Shown: positions 7,390 through 14,728 of the stretch, piece by piece
Layout of the letters: each line of letters starts with the position of its first letter
Numbering within the stretch: the stretch's first letter is position 1
NCBI GenBank assembly: GCA_018401415.1
Contig: JAGYKV010000017.1
Span: 186,001 to 250,000 of the forward strand
Source: Candidatus Nanopelagicales bacterium
GTDB taxonomy: Bacteria; Actinomycetota; Actinomycetes; S36-B12
Direction of reading: 5' to 3'
DNA length: 64,000 nucleotides
Program-made: the position numbers and the translations under genes
The notes under the pieces: generated by a model
Database searches by the model: none
What the model was told of the DNA's origin: nothing
Seen by the model: the letters and a program-made list of their open reading frames with translations, nothing else

Positions 7390-9938
7390 TGAGCCGGGTA
7401 GGCCGAGAAGTTCCTTTTGAGGAATTGCCCGGGATCAATCCCGAATGGTCAAGGTTTGTTCACGTTATTGATTCCGAGGGCGTCAACAGAACATTCCATG
7501 TTCTAGATACCCATCACGGTCACAATAATTCGCCAGATCTCACGCTTGTCTGCGTTCACGGGAATCCCACGTGGGCTTATTTGTGGCGCAATTTGCTTGC
7601 AAGTGCGCCACCACATATCCGGGTGATTGCCCTTGACCAATTGGGCATGGGGTATTCCGAACGCCTTACCTCGCAGCGAACATTGGCTCAACGAGTTCAG
7701 GACCTCTCGAGTGTTGTCAACGCACTCAATGTCACCACACCCGTGGTTTCGGTAGCCCATGATTGGGGCGGACCAATCTCACTTGGCTGGGTCGAGCAGG
7801 TGCTGGCTGGCCACGAGCACCCCATTGCGGGGGTCGTGCTGTTAAACACGGCTGTGCATCAGCCCGAGGAATTCAGCGGGCCGGGACTCATCCGTCTGGC
7901 AAGAGCACGTGGTCTGCTGGCGCCCGTCACACAGTATTCACCGCTGTTCGTTCGTGGCACCACCCTTCTGAGTGGAAAGAGAATGCCACGTGATGTTGCT
8001 CGGGCGTTCGCACTCCCGTACAGATCCGCGGCCGATCGCCTGTCGGTACGAGGTTTTGTCGCAGACATCCCATTTGAACCCGATCATCCGTCCCGCTCCA
8101 CATTGGACAACATTGCCGATTCTTTATCACTGCTAGCGACCACTCCGGTTCTCCTGTGCTGGGGTCCTCGAGATCCAGTCTTCTCAGATCAATATCTGAG
8201 GGATTTCCAGTCACGCCTTCCACATGCCCTCGTTCATCGATATGTGGGTGCATCACATCTCGTCAGCGAAGATGCCCCAGAACTCTTCTCGGATGTTCTC
8301 CAATGGGTAGATGGGCTGGCAATCGGTGCCTTTGAAGAACTGACGCCCGGTCACTCAGATAAGGCGCCTGTTGATTTGGGAATTCAGGTTCGAGATCGAG
8401 CGCATGAATCGCCACGCGACAGTGCCATAACGGTCATGGGTAAACATGGTCAAGATCTGAGGGTGAGTTGGGGTGTGTTGGATCGGCGAATCCAAGAATT
8501 CGCTGCCGGTATGCGGTCGGCAGGAATAAAGCCCGGGGAGCGTATTGCCTTTCTCATTCCACCAGGCCCGGAATTGATTGCGTTGATTTACGCGGCGTGG
8601 AATATTGGAGCTTGTATTGTCATTGCGGATTCAGGGTTGGGTGCTCGCGGACTTATTCGCGCTTTACGTGGCGCGCATCCTGACCATGTGTTTGCCATTC
8701 CTCGCGCCATGCCCATCACCCGCTTCTTACAAATACCGGGGCTGCGCATTTCCTCACGAGATATTTCTGCATTTGGAAAATCAGCATCGGGGCGCGTGGA
8801 AACTTCCTTTGACCCCGACTCCGAGGGCGCTGTCGTCTTCACATCAGGTTCAACGGGCCCGGCAAAAGGGGTCATGTATTCGCGGGCTCGCATCAGTGCG
8901 ACCGTCGAGGTACTCAAGGATCACTACTCACTCACGAATTCCGATGTCATCATTGCGGCATTCGCGCCCTGGGCAGTTTTTGGACCCGCACTGGGTGTGG
9001 GATCGGTACTGCCACACATGAATCTAGGTTCGCCGAGTTCGCTGACCTACTCGAGTCTTCAGGGGGCCATCCGTCACGCGGGAGGTACCCTGCTGTGGGC
9101 ATCACCTGCGGCACTTCGCAATGTTGTCGAGACCGCGCCCACGCCCGTGAATCAGCTATCCCCGGATACCGGGAAAAATTCCGCCATCCGATTGATTCTC
9201 TCTGCAGGGGCACCGGTACCAAGTTCGCTATTGATGTCCGTTACCCGGTTATTCCCCGGAGCCCAATTACGTACCCCGTATGGAATGACAGAAGCGCTAC
9301 CTCTGACCGATATCGATCTTGACGACATTGTGGAGCTCGAACGCGAAATCGTGACAGGTTCAGAGCGCCCTGAAGGTGTGCCGGTTGGGAAAGCCCTGCC
9401 TGGAGTGGAGATTCGGATTGCACCATGGCACGATTCCGCGACACTGAGTGATACTCCTGAGGTCATGGGCGAAATCGTGATCAAAGCTGATCACATGCGG
9501 TCCTCCTACGACAGTCTGGTGTTCACGCAGGCAGCGGCATCGCAATTCCCAGGGTGGCATCGAACTGGCGATGTGGGGCACGTGGATAAGAGTGGCAATA
9601 TTTGGGTGGAGGGTAGGCGCTCCCATGTCATTACCACCCCAAACGGCCCAATCACTCCGGTTCCGGTGGAACAACGCGTGGAGAAGATTCCCGTTGTTTC
9701 GCAGGCAGCCTGTGTTGGAGTAGGGCCTCCTGGAAAGCAAGTTGTGGTTGTCGTTGTGGTCATTCGTGGAAATGTATCCGACACAGATTTGGAAAATTCG
9801 ATTCGCGCAGTCGCGGGGACCCAGGTGAGTGCCGTGCTGCGTCGGAAAAAGTTGCCCATGGATATTCGCCACAATGCCAAAATAAATCGAGAGGCCCTTG
9901 CGGATTGGGCCAATGAAGTTCTCGCGGGTGCTCAATGA
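7389..9938 (+). CDS. oleBC: OleBC fusion: beta-lactone decarboxylase + beta-lactone synthetase
   Basis: 849-residue two-domain protein. Residues 1 to about 315 are an alpha/beta hydrolase of the haloalkane-dehalogenase type: HGNPTW at 57-62, an Asp nucleophile (Asp125) in HDWGG, and a late His in GASHLVSE. This corresponds to OleB, which decarboxylates beta-lactones to cis-olefins. From about residue 335 it is an AMP-forming ligase-like domain with the P-loop FTSGSTGPAKG near residues 482-493, YGMTEALPL and GWHRTGDVGH. This is OleC, which makes the beta-lactone from the beta-hydroxy acid. OleBC fusions are known in actinobacteria. The stop overlaps oleD by 4 nt (ATGA). The linker is acidic and Pro-rich. 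Confidence 0.9.
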   Translation: MSRVGREVPFEELPGINPEWSRFVHVIDSEGVNRTFHVLDTHHGHNNSPDLTLVCVHGNPTWAYLWRNLLASAPPHIRVIALDQLGMGYSERLTSQRTLAQRVQDLSSVVNALNVTTPVVSVAHDWGGPISLGWVEQVLAGHEHPIAGVVLLNTAVHQPEEFSGPGLIRLARARGLLAPVTQYSPLFVRGTTLLSGKRMPRDVARAFALPYRSAADRLSVRGFVADIPFEPDHPSRSTLDNIADSLSLLATTPVLLCWGPRDPVFSDQYLRDFQSRLPHALVHRYVGASHLVSEDAPELFSDVLQWVDGLAIGAFEELTPGHSDKAPVDLGIQVRDRAHESPRDSAITVMGKHGQDLRVSWGVLDRRIQEFAAGMRSAGIKPGERIAFLIPPGPELIALIYAAWNIGACIVIADSGLGARGLIRALRGAHPDHVFAIPRAMPITRFLQIPGLRISSRDISAFGKSASGRVETSFDPDSEGAVVFTSGSTGPAKGVMYSRARISATVEVLKDHYSLTNSDVIIAAFAPWAVFGPALGVGSVLPHMNLGSPSSLTYSSLQGAIRHAGGTLLWASPAALRNVVETAPTPVNQLSPDTGKNSAIRLILSAGAPVPSSLLMSVTRLFPGAQLRTPYGMTEALPLTDIDLDDIVELEREIVTGSERPEGVPVGKALPGVEIRIAPWHDSATLSDTPEVMGEIVIKADHMRSSYDSLVFTQAAASQFPGWHRTGDVGHVDKSGNIWVEGRRSHVITTPNGPITPVPVEQRVEKIPVVSQAACVGVGPPGKQVVVVVVVIRGNVSDTDLENSIRAVAGTQVSAVLRRKKLPMDIRHNAKINREALADWANEVLAGAQ

Positions 9939-10915
9939 AAGTTCTCATCACGGGTGCTCGAGGATTGCTAGGCTCCGCGGTTGCTCGTGAAGTAGTGGGG
10001 CGAGGACATGAATGCGTTGTGGTGCAGCGTAATCCTTGTGGAGTGCCGGGTGTCACAGAGTTCCTTGATGACCTCACCGACCCCCAGTTTTCCCAACAGT
10101 GGATTCACGGGGTTGAGGCCGTTATTCATCTCGCGGCCAAGGTGAGCGTGACCGGTTCGGAACATGATTTCCAACGAATCAACGTGGACGCCACCAGAGA
10201 CCTCATGGAGATCGCCCAAGCCGAGGGCGTGAATCGGTTCATTTACGCATCTTCACCCTCCGTCGCGCACACGGGGAAGCCGCTGATTGGAGCGGATGCT
10301 GATCCTGCCGACCCACAGCACACTCGCGGTCACTACAGCACAACAAAAGGTCTCGCAGAGCAGATCGTATTGGCCGCCAATGGGCCGGCATTTGCCACTG
10401 TTGCACTTCGACCCCACTTGGTATGGGGACCCGGTGACACCCAACTCGTTGGTCGAATCGTGCAACGTGCCCAAAGTAATCGACTCTTTCTCATTGACGG
10501 CGGACAAGCCTTGATTGACACCTGTTATGTCAGCAATGCCGCCACTGCTTTTGCCCAAGCCGTGGAAAACGCGCCCCGGGCCTCAGGCAGAGCACTCATG
10601 GTGACCAATGGCGAGCCACGCACCGTGAAAGAAACCTTGCAAAGAATTTGCTTAGCGGCCGGGGTTCCACTCCCGTCCCGATCGCTTCCGCATTCCGTCG
10701 CGATGCTGGCAGGTTCGGCGGTTGAACGTGTGTGGGGTCAGCGTGAGAGTGACCCGCCACTCACATCCTTTCTTGTGGAGCAACTTTCTACGGCTCACTG
10801 GTTCGATATCGCTGAAACAAAAAAACTTTTAGATTGGGAACCGACCATCTCAATTGATGAAGGATTCCGGTTATTAGCCGAGTCCTATTCGCTTGACAAC
10901 ATTCAGGTGTCTTAA
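9935..10915 (+). CDS. oleD: OleD, NAD(P)H-dependent beta-keto acid reductase (SDR)
   Basis: 326-residue extended short-chain dehydrogenase. It has a Rossmann motif GARGLLG at residues 7-13, HLAAKVS after strand 4, and the catalytic Tyr134-Lys138 pair in HYSTTK. OleD reduces the beta-keto acid from OleA to a beta-hydroxy acid, the substrate of OleC. Sequence alone would give only a 3-beta-HSD/epimerase-like reductase; the operon position after oleA and oleBC gives the specific call. Its ATG lies in the 4-nt overlap with the oleBC stop. No terminator is obvious after it. The next gene, tgt, starts 73 nt downstream with its own promoter. Confidence 0.88.
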   Translation: MKVLITGARGLLGSAVAREVVGRGHECVVVQRNPCGVPGVTEFLDDLTDPQFSQQWIHGVEAVIHLAAKVSVTGSEHDFQRINVDATRDLMEIAQAEGVNRFIYASSPSVAHTGKPLIGADADPADPQHTRGHYSTTKGLAEQIVLAANGPAFATVALRPHLVWGPGDTQLVGRIVQRAQSNRLFLIDGGQALIDTCYVSNAATAFAQAVENAPRASGRALMVTNGEPRTVKETLQRICLAAGVPLPSRSLPHSVAMLAGSAVERVWGQRESDPPLTSFLVEQLSTAHWFDIAETKKLLDWEPTISIDEGFRLLAESYSLDNIQVS

Positions 10916-10976
10916 CCGAGCATAACGTTGATCAGTGCATGAGAATGACCGTGAATTTCACACAGCAGTGAATAGG

Positions 10977-10982
10977 TAGCAT
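10977..10982 (+). promoter_or_regulatory. -10-like hexamer TAGCAT, leaderless start of tgt
   Basis: TAGCAT ends 6 nt before GTG 10989. The nearby ATG at 10981 runs into TAG at once, so GTG 10989 is the usable start. Confidence 0.5.
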
Positions 10983-10988
10983 GGTCTA

Positions 10989-12206
10989 GTGCCCGAAGCA
11001 GGATTTACCATCGATGTGGAACTTGAATCGAGTAGGGGGCGGACCGGGGTAATCTCAACCCCACACGGTGACATCCACACTCCAGCCTTTATCCCGGTCG
11101 GTACCAAGGCAACGGTTAAGTCAATGCTCCCTGAAACGGTTCGTGATTTGGGTGCGCAGGCAATACTCGCCAATGCTTATCACCTTTATTTACAGCCCGG
11201 GCCAGAGATTATTGATCACGCGGGCGGACTCGGTGCATTCATGAACTGGCCCGGTCCCACATTTACCGATAGTGGCGGGTTCCAAGTGCTCTCATTGGGG
11301 GTGGGATTCAAAAAAGTTTTGTCCATGGACAGCACTAATGCCGTAGCGAGCGATGTGATCGCCGCAGGAAAAGATCGGTTGGCGACCGTCGATGACGATG
11401 GCGTTACATTTAAGTCGCATTTAGATGGCTCCATGCATAGGTTCAATGCTGAAGTGTCCATGCAGGTTCAGCACCAAATCGGCGCGGACATCATTTTCGC
11501 ATTCGATGAGTGCACAACACTCATGAACACTCGTGACTACCAATTGCTCGCCATGCAACGAACTCGTGATTGGGCCAAGAGGTGTATCACCGAGCACGAC
11601 CGACTAACGCGTGAACGAGCGAGCCAGCCCTATCAGATGCTTTTCGGAGTTATCCAGGGAGCGCACTACCAGGATCTGCGCAGGCAGGCGGCTAAGGAAA
11701 TCGCAGAACTCCCCTTTGACGGATTTGGCATTGGGGGAGCACTTGACAAGGAAACCCTGGGGACAATCGTGGGCTGGGTGGTAGATGAGCTTCCGCGGGA
11801 TAAGCCCAGACATTTACTCGGGATCGGGGAGCCAATTGATTTGTTTGTAGGTGTGGAAAACGGGGCAGATACTTTTGATTGTGTTGCTCCCTCACGTAAT
11901 GCTAGAAATTCTGCGTTGCTGACCACTGAAGGTCGGTTCAATGTGTCAAACTCGGGCAGTCGAGGGAACTACAACCCCGTTGATCCAGATTGCGCGTGTT
12001 ACACCTGCCGTCATTACAGCCAGGCGTACTTACACCATGCTTACAAGGCTAAGGAACTAATCTTTCCCACTTTGGCAACTATCCACAATTTGCATTTCAC
12101 CGTGAATTTGGTGGATCGAATTCGCATGTCCATCAAGAAGGGGGACTTTTATGAATTCAAAAAGGAATGGATTGGGAAGTTCACTCGCGGTATCTATGCA
12201 AAGTAA
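10989..12206 (+). CDS. tgt: tRNA-guanine transglycosylase
   Basis: 405 residues. Swaps the wobble guanine of GUN-anticodon tRNAs (Tyr, His, Asn, Asp) for a 7-deazaguanine base, the key step of queuosine formation. Landmarks: DSGGFQVLSL with a catalytic Asp, FDCVAPSRNARN with the second Asp, and the zinc site CACYTC with HH about nine residues later. The substrate-pocket loop reads GGALDKE, where E. coli TGT has GGLAVGE, so base preference (preQ1 versus queuine) may differ. The gene faces a YhhQ-type transporter gene, with the 3' ends overlapping by 13 nt. No queuosine de novo genes (queC, queD, queE, queF) are in the window. Confidence 0.93.
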   Translation: MPEAGFTIDVELESSRGRTGVISTPHGDIHTPAFIPVGTKATVKSMLPETVRDLGAQAILANAYHLYLQPGPEIIDHAGGLGAFMNWPGPTFTDSGGFQVLSLGVGFKKVLSMDSTNAVASDVIAAGKDRLATVDDDGVTFKSHLDGSMHRFNAEVSMQVQHQIGADIIFAFDECTTLMNTRDYQLLAMQRTRDWAKRCITEHDRLTRERASQPYQMLFGVIQGAHYQDLRRQAAKEIAELPFDGFGIGGALDKETLGTIVGWVVDELPRDKPRHLLGIGEPIDLFVGVENGADTFDCVAPSRNARNSALLTTEGRFNVSNSGSRGNYNPVDPDCACYTCRHYSQAYLHHAYKAKELIFPTLATIHNLHFTVNLVDRIRMSIKKGDFYEFKKEWIGKFTRGIYAK

Positions 12207-12847
12207 GTTGGTTCACGGCGTTTAATTGCCCGGATCACGGGGTAGGTCACGGGCAGAAGCGCGACCTCAAGAAGCGTCTTGTATAGATAGCCGATGATCA
12301 CGTAGTTGAGAAATTCTGCTCCGGTAATGATTCCGTAGAAGGCAATTGTGCAGAAGACAATCGTATCCGCTAACTCACCCACCGCAGTTGAACCAATGAG
12401 TCGAGCCCAGAGGTACCGCTCTTTTGTCTTTTGCTTGATCTTGACCAAAACGTAAGCGTTCAATAGTTGCCCGACCAGGTAGCCGGCGAGGCTGGCTAGA
12501 ACAATTCGAGGTACAAAGCCGAGAACCGACTCAAATGAACTTTGAAATTCATAAGCATCGGCGGGTGGTGAGATTTGAACAAGATAAAAAGTGAATGCCG
12601 CCAAAATTGACATGACGAATCCCGTATAAATGGCTCGGCGAGCAGCTTTGAGCCCATAAACCTCGCTCAGGATGTCGCCAATGATGTACGTCAGCGGGAA
12701 GAGGAAAACACCACCATCTGTGATGAAAGGACCGAACTCAATGAGTTTCGTCGCACCAATATTCGAGATTAACAAGATTGCGACAAACGCCGCAACAATA
12801 TAGGGATACAACGAGTTACCCGTTCGTGCGTAACGAACTGGTTGCAT
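12194..12847 (-). CDS. yhhQ: YhhQ-family queuosine-precursor transporter (VUT family)
   Basis: 217-residue integral membrane protein with about six hydrophobic helices. It matches the YhhQ/DUF165 family, which imports queuosine precursors: N-terminal FVAILLISNIGATKLIEFGPFI, then the family hallmark GVFLFPLTYIIGDILSEVYG, and AGYLVGQLLNAYVL. In E. coli YhhQ brings in preQ0 and preQ1; homologues import queuine or queuosine. ATG 12847 fits the family N-terminus; an ATG at 12868 sits 3 nt from the mature end of the upstream tRNA gene. A longer frame exists, but it runs through the tRNA and is rejected. The convergent neighbour is tgt, the enzyme that would use the imported base. Confidence 0.88.
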   Translation of the reverse strand: MQPVRYARTGNSLYPYIVAAFVAILLISNIGATKLIEFGPFITDGGVFLFPLTYIIGDILSEVYGLKAARRAIYTGFVMSILAAFTFYLVQISPPADAYEFQSSFESVLGFVPRIVLASLAGYLVGQLLNAYVLVKIKQKTKERYLWARLIGSTAVGELADTIVFCTIAFYGIITGAEFLNYVIIGYLYKTLLEVALLPVTYPVIRAIKRREPTYFA

Positions 12848-12870
12848 GATTGCTGCACTATTTTGCATTG

Positions 12871-12943
12871 TGCCCCCGGCAGGATTCGAACCTGCGACCT
12901 TCGGTACCGGAAACCGGCGCTCTATCCCCTGAGCTACGGAGGC
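12871..12943 (-). tRNA. tRNA-Arg (anticodon CCG)
   Basis: A 73-nt cloverleaf read on the minus strand: 7-bp acceptor stem closed by GCCTCCG and CGGGGGC with a T-G wobble at 4-69, D-arm GCTC/GAGC, anticodon loop TTCCGGT with CCG at 34-36, T-arm GCAGG/CCTGC with TTCGAAT loop, discriminator A. CCA is not encoded. The closing pair of the anticodon stem (27-43) is C-A instead of a Watson-Crick pair. It reads the CGG codon. yhhQ begins 24 nt after its 3' end, so the two may share a transcript. Confidence 0.95.
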
Positions 12944-12988
12944 AGGGGACGGCAAGGTTAGCAGCGCCCAATGCGAGAGGATAGAAGG

Positions 12989-13876
12989 GTGCGTTTCTCC
13001 CTCAGCCCTGAATTGCAGCAACGCCTTGAACCATTGAAGAATTTCATTGGCCCAATCACTCAACGTTATGGATCATTGAATATCTCTCTGGTCTCAGGCG
13101 GAATGGCGTATTACATAATGCTCGCCTTAGCGCCCATGGCCATTGCGATCGGAGCAATCGCCGGACTACTTGTTGATCCACAACGCGTGATGCGTTCATG
13201 GGAGTTATTGAGTGCGGACAGTTCAGATTCATTACAGGTTTTCGACCCAGCTGTGAATGCCCTGGCGAATTTAGCGGCAAAGTCTTCCACCGGTACGGCG
13301 ACAATCGCCACAGTTTCAAGTCTGATTTTAGCGATCTATGTGGCTCAGAAGGTTGTCTACGGAGTTCGCAATGTCGAAGATCAGATTTTTCGACGTGAAA
13401 GAATTTCCCAAGGGTTGGTCATGAGAGGCTGGTCGGCTCTCATCGCGCTCTTGGGAATCGTGACCATTGTGGGCTTACTCCTACTCATCACGTTAGTGCC
13501 GCAGTTTCTCCAAGATCTTGGCGTCGAAACGACTGTGAGGTCAACACTTGGTTACACCCAATGGCTGTTACCCGTCGTGCTCGTCTACCTATTCGTGTGG
13601 TTTGTTTTGTCTCGGGCATCGCGAGGGAGCGGAAAAATCACATGGCGTTCACCCGGATTACTCATTGCCACCGTGTGGATAGTGGGATCGGTGGGTGTTT
13701 TTGGACTGTATGCGAATTTATCCTCGACCGTGGGATCAGCCCTGGTGGTTTTCGGCGCTCCAATTGCAATTCTCATTTGGACATTTTTGGTTTTCGTGGG
13801 CTTTTTCATTGGATCATTGGTTCAAGCGCAGATTCACACCGTTGCCGGGACCGCACCAGCATCGACCGACATCTGA
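12989..13876 (+). CDS. YihY/UPF0761 family membrane protein
   Basis: About 295 residues with six hydrophobic segments. It matches the YihY (formerly BrkB) family: SLVSGGMAYYIMLALAPMA near the N-terminus, the TIATVSSLILAIYVAQKV region, and C-terminal ALVVFGAPIAILIWTFLVF. The family is widespread and its function unsettled (once called RNase BN in error). GTG 12989 was chosen because GAGAGG lies 8 nt upstream; an in-frame ATG at 12971 is the alternative. It diverges from the tRNA-Arg gene, and its short upstream region must hold both promoters. Its stop lies 4 nt from the stop of the small convergent membrane gene. Confidence 0.85.
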   Translation: MRFSLSPELQQRLEPLKNFIGPITQRYGSLNISLVSGGMAYYIMLALAPMAIAIGAIAGLLVDPQRVMRSWELLSADSSDSLQVFDPAVNALANLAAKSSTGTATIATVSSLILAIYVAQKVVYGVRNVEDQIFRRERISQGLVMRGWSALIALLGIVTIVGLLLLITLVPQFLQDLGVETTVRSTLGYTQWLLPVVLVYLFVWFVLSRASRGSGKITWRSPGLLIATVWIVGSVGVFGLYANLSSTVGSALVVFGAPIAILIWTFLVFVGFFIGSLVQAQIHTVAGTAPASTDI

Positions 13877-13880
13877 GTGA

Positions 13881-14177
13881 TCAGCTGGAGAACCATCGGG
13901 GAGGCCCGGCGATCATCGCCGTAATAAACGAGGCAACCGCAGCGGTGAGGCCGGTTTGGATGATTGTGAAGAACGGGAAGAGCAACCCGAAAATTGCCCC
14001 CGACCCCCCCACAACGACGCCGCTGGCGACCGCGAAGGGGAATCGTCCGCTACCCGAGGGCGATTCGGATTTCTTGACCGCATTTTTCTTTGTCGGGACC
14101 TGAGCTGCTGCAGACTGACCGGGCGGATTCGCCGCGTTAATTTCTTTGAGTAATTTTTCGATATCGTCGTCGGCCAT
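13881..14177 (-). CDS. Small hypothetical membrane protein
   Basis: 98 residues. An acidic amphipathic N-terminus (ADDDIEKLLKEINAAN) and a Lys/Ser-rich linker precede a hydrophobic block (from about residue 45) that would form two transmembrane helices around FPFFTIIQ. I recognise no family. ATG 14177 is chosen because TACGGT lies exactly 6 nt upstream, the leaderless pattern of this genome. The frame is open further upstream but would then run into the cold-shock gene terminator. It converges with the YihY gene. Confidence 0.6.
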   Translation of the reverse strand: MADDDIEKLLKEINAANPPGQSAAAQVPTKKNAVKKSESPSGSGRFPFAVASGVVVGGSGAIFGLLFPFFTIIQTGLTAAVASFITAMIAGPPRWFSS

Positions 14178-14183
14178 GTAACC

Positions 14184-14189
14184 ACCGTA
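14184..14189 (-). promoter_or_regulatory. -10-like hexamer TACGGT for the small membrane gene
   Basis: Minus-strand TACGGT ends 6 nt before ATG 14177, which fixes the start well inside the longer open frame. Confidence 0.45.
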
Positions 14190-14224
14190 AGTCATTGATC
14201 GGAATTTGGCGACAACGAGTGAGT

Positions 14225-14265
14225 TAAAAATGCGTGAGGGCTGTGCATTCTGCACAGCCCTCACG
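14225..14265 (-). terminator. Intrinsic terminator of the cold-shock gene
   Basis: Perfect 15-bp inverted repeat (14233-14247 with 14251-14265, arm CGTGAGGGCTGTGCA) with a 3-nt loop. On the minus strand it is followed by five T residues (14229-14225). It lies 15 nt after the stop of the cold-shock gene, so it should end that transcript before the small membrane gene. Confidence 0.92.
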
Positions 14266-14279
14266 ATTAAGTCGAGAGA

Positions 14280-14483
14280 TTAAGCGGGGCGAACCTTGTC
14301 AGCCTGAGGACCCTTGGGCCCCTGTGTGATCTCGAATTCCACTGCTTGGTTCTCTTCGAGTGAACGGTAGCCGTCCGACTCAATAGCCGAGTAATGGACA
14401 AATACGTCGGGTCCACCATCAGCTTGGGCAATGAATCCATAGCCCTTTTCTGAGTTGAACCACTTCACGGTTCCTGAAGCCAT
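14280..14483 (-). CDS. cspA: Cold-shock protein (CspA family)
   Basis: 67-residue single cold-shock domain, an RNA/ssDNA chaperone. RNP1 is KGYGFI and RNP2 is VFVHYSAI, both intact, and the length is typical. A GCAAGGAG element lies just upstream of the ATG on the minus strand. About 100 nt of untranslated leader may precede the gene, as is usual for cold-shock genes whose leaders respond to temperature; this is inference. It is monocistronic, ended by the strong hairpin at 14225-14265. Confidence 0.95.
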   Translation of the reverse strand: MASGTVKWFNSEKGYGFIAQADGGPDVFVHYSAIESDGYRSLEENQAVEFEITQGPKGPQADKVRPA

Positions 14484-14716
14484 AATGCACGTTCTCCTTG
14501 CACGAAGTTCGTGTCAGACGGTCGCCCAACACGTAGCAGGGCCGTTCAAACCTTCGTCCCGAGAATCTGTGCTCGTGCTCAGAAACAATAGTGCTGCTTG
14601 AGAAATCCCAAGTTGTGCTCAGTAACTTCCAAAGTAACTCTGTCGAACGGTGGTGCTGATGTGGCCTTGCCTGGATGGAGCATAGCGTGCCCTGCCATGT
14701 CCGCGGTGAGGAGCAC

Positions 14717-14722
14717 TACTCT
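14717..14722 (+). promoter_or_regulatory. -10-like hexamer TACTCT, leaderless start of argS
   Basis: TACTCT ends 6 nt before GTG 14729. There is no Shine-Dalgarno at the right spacing, so this decides the argS start. Confidence 0.5.
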
Positions 14723-14728
14723 TTCGGC

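Noticed and set aside
12848-13063. Upstream extension of the yhhQ reading frame
   Set aside because: It would translate through tRNA-Arg and into the divergent YihY gene, so the open frame is accidental.
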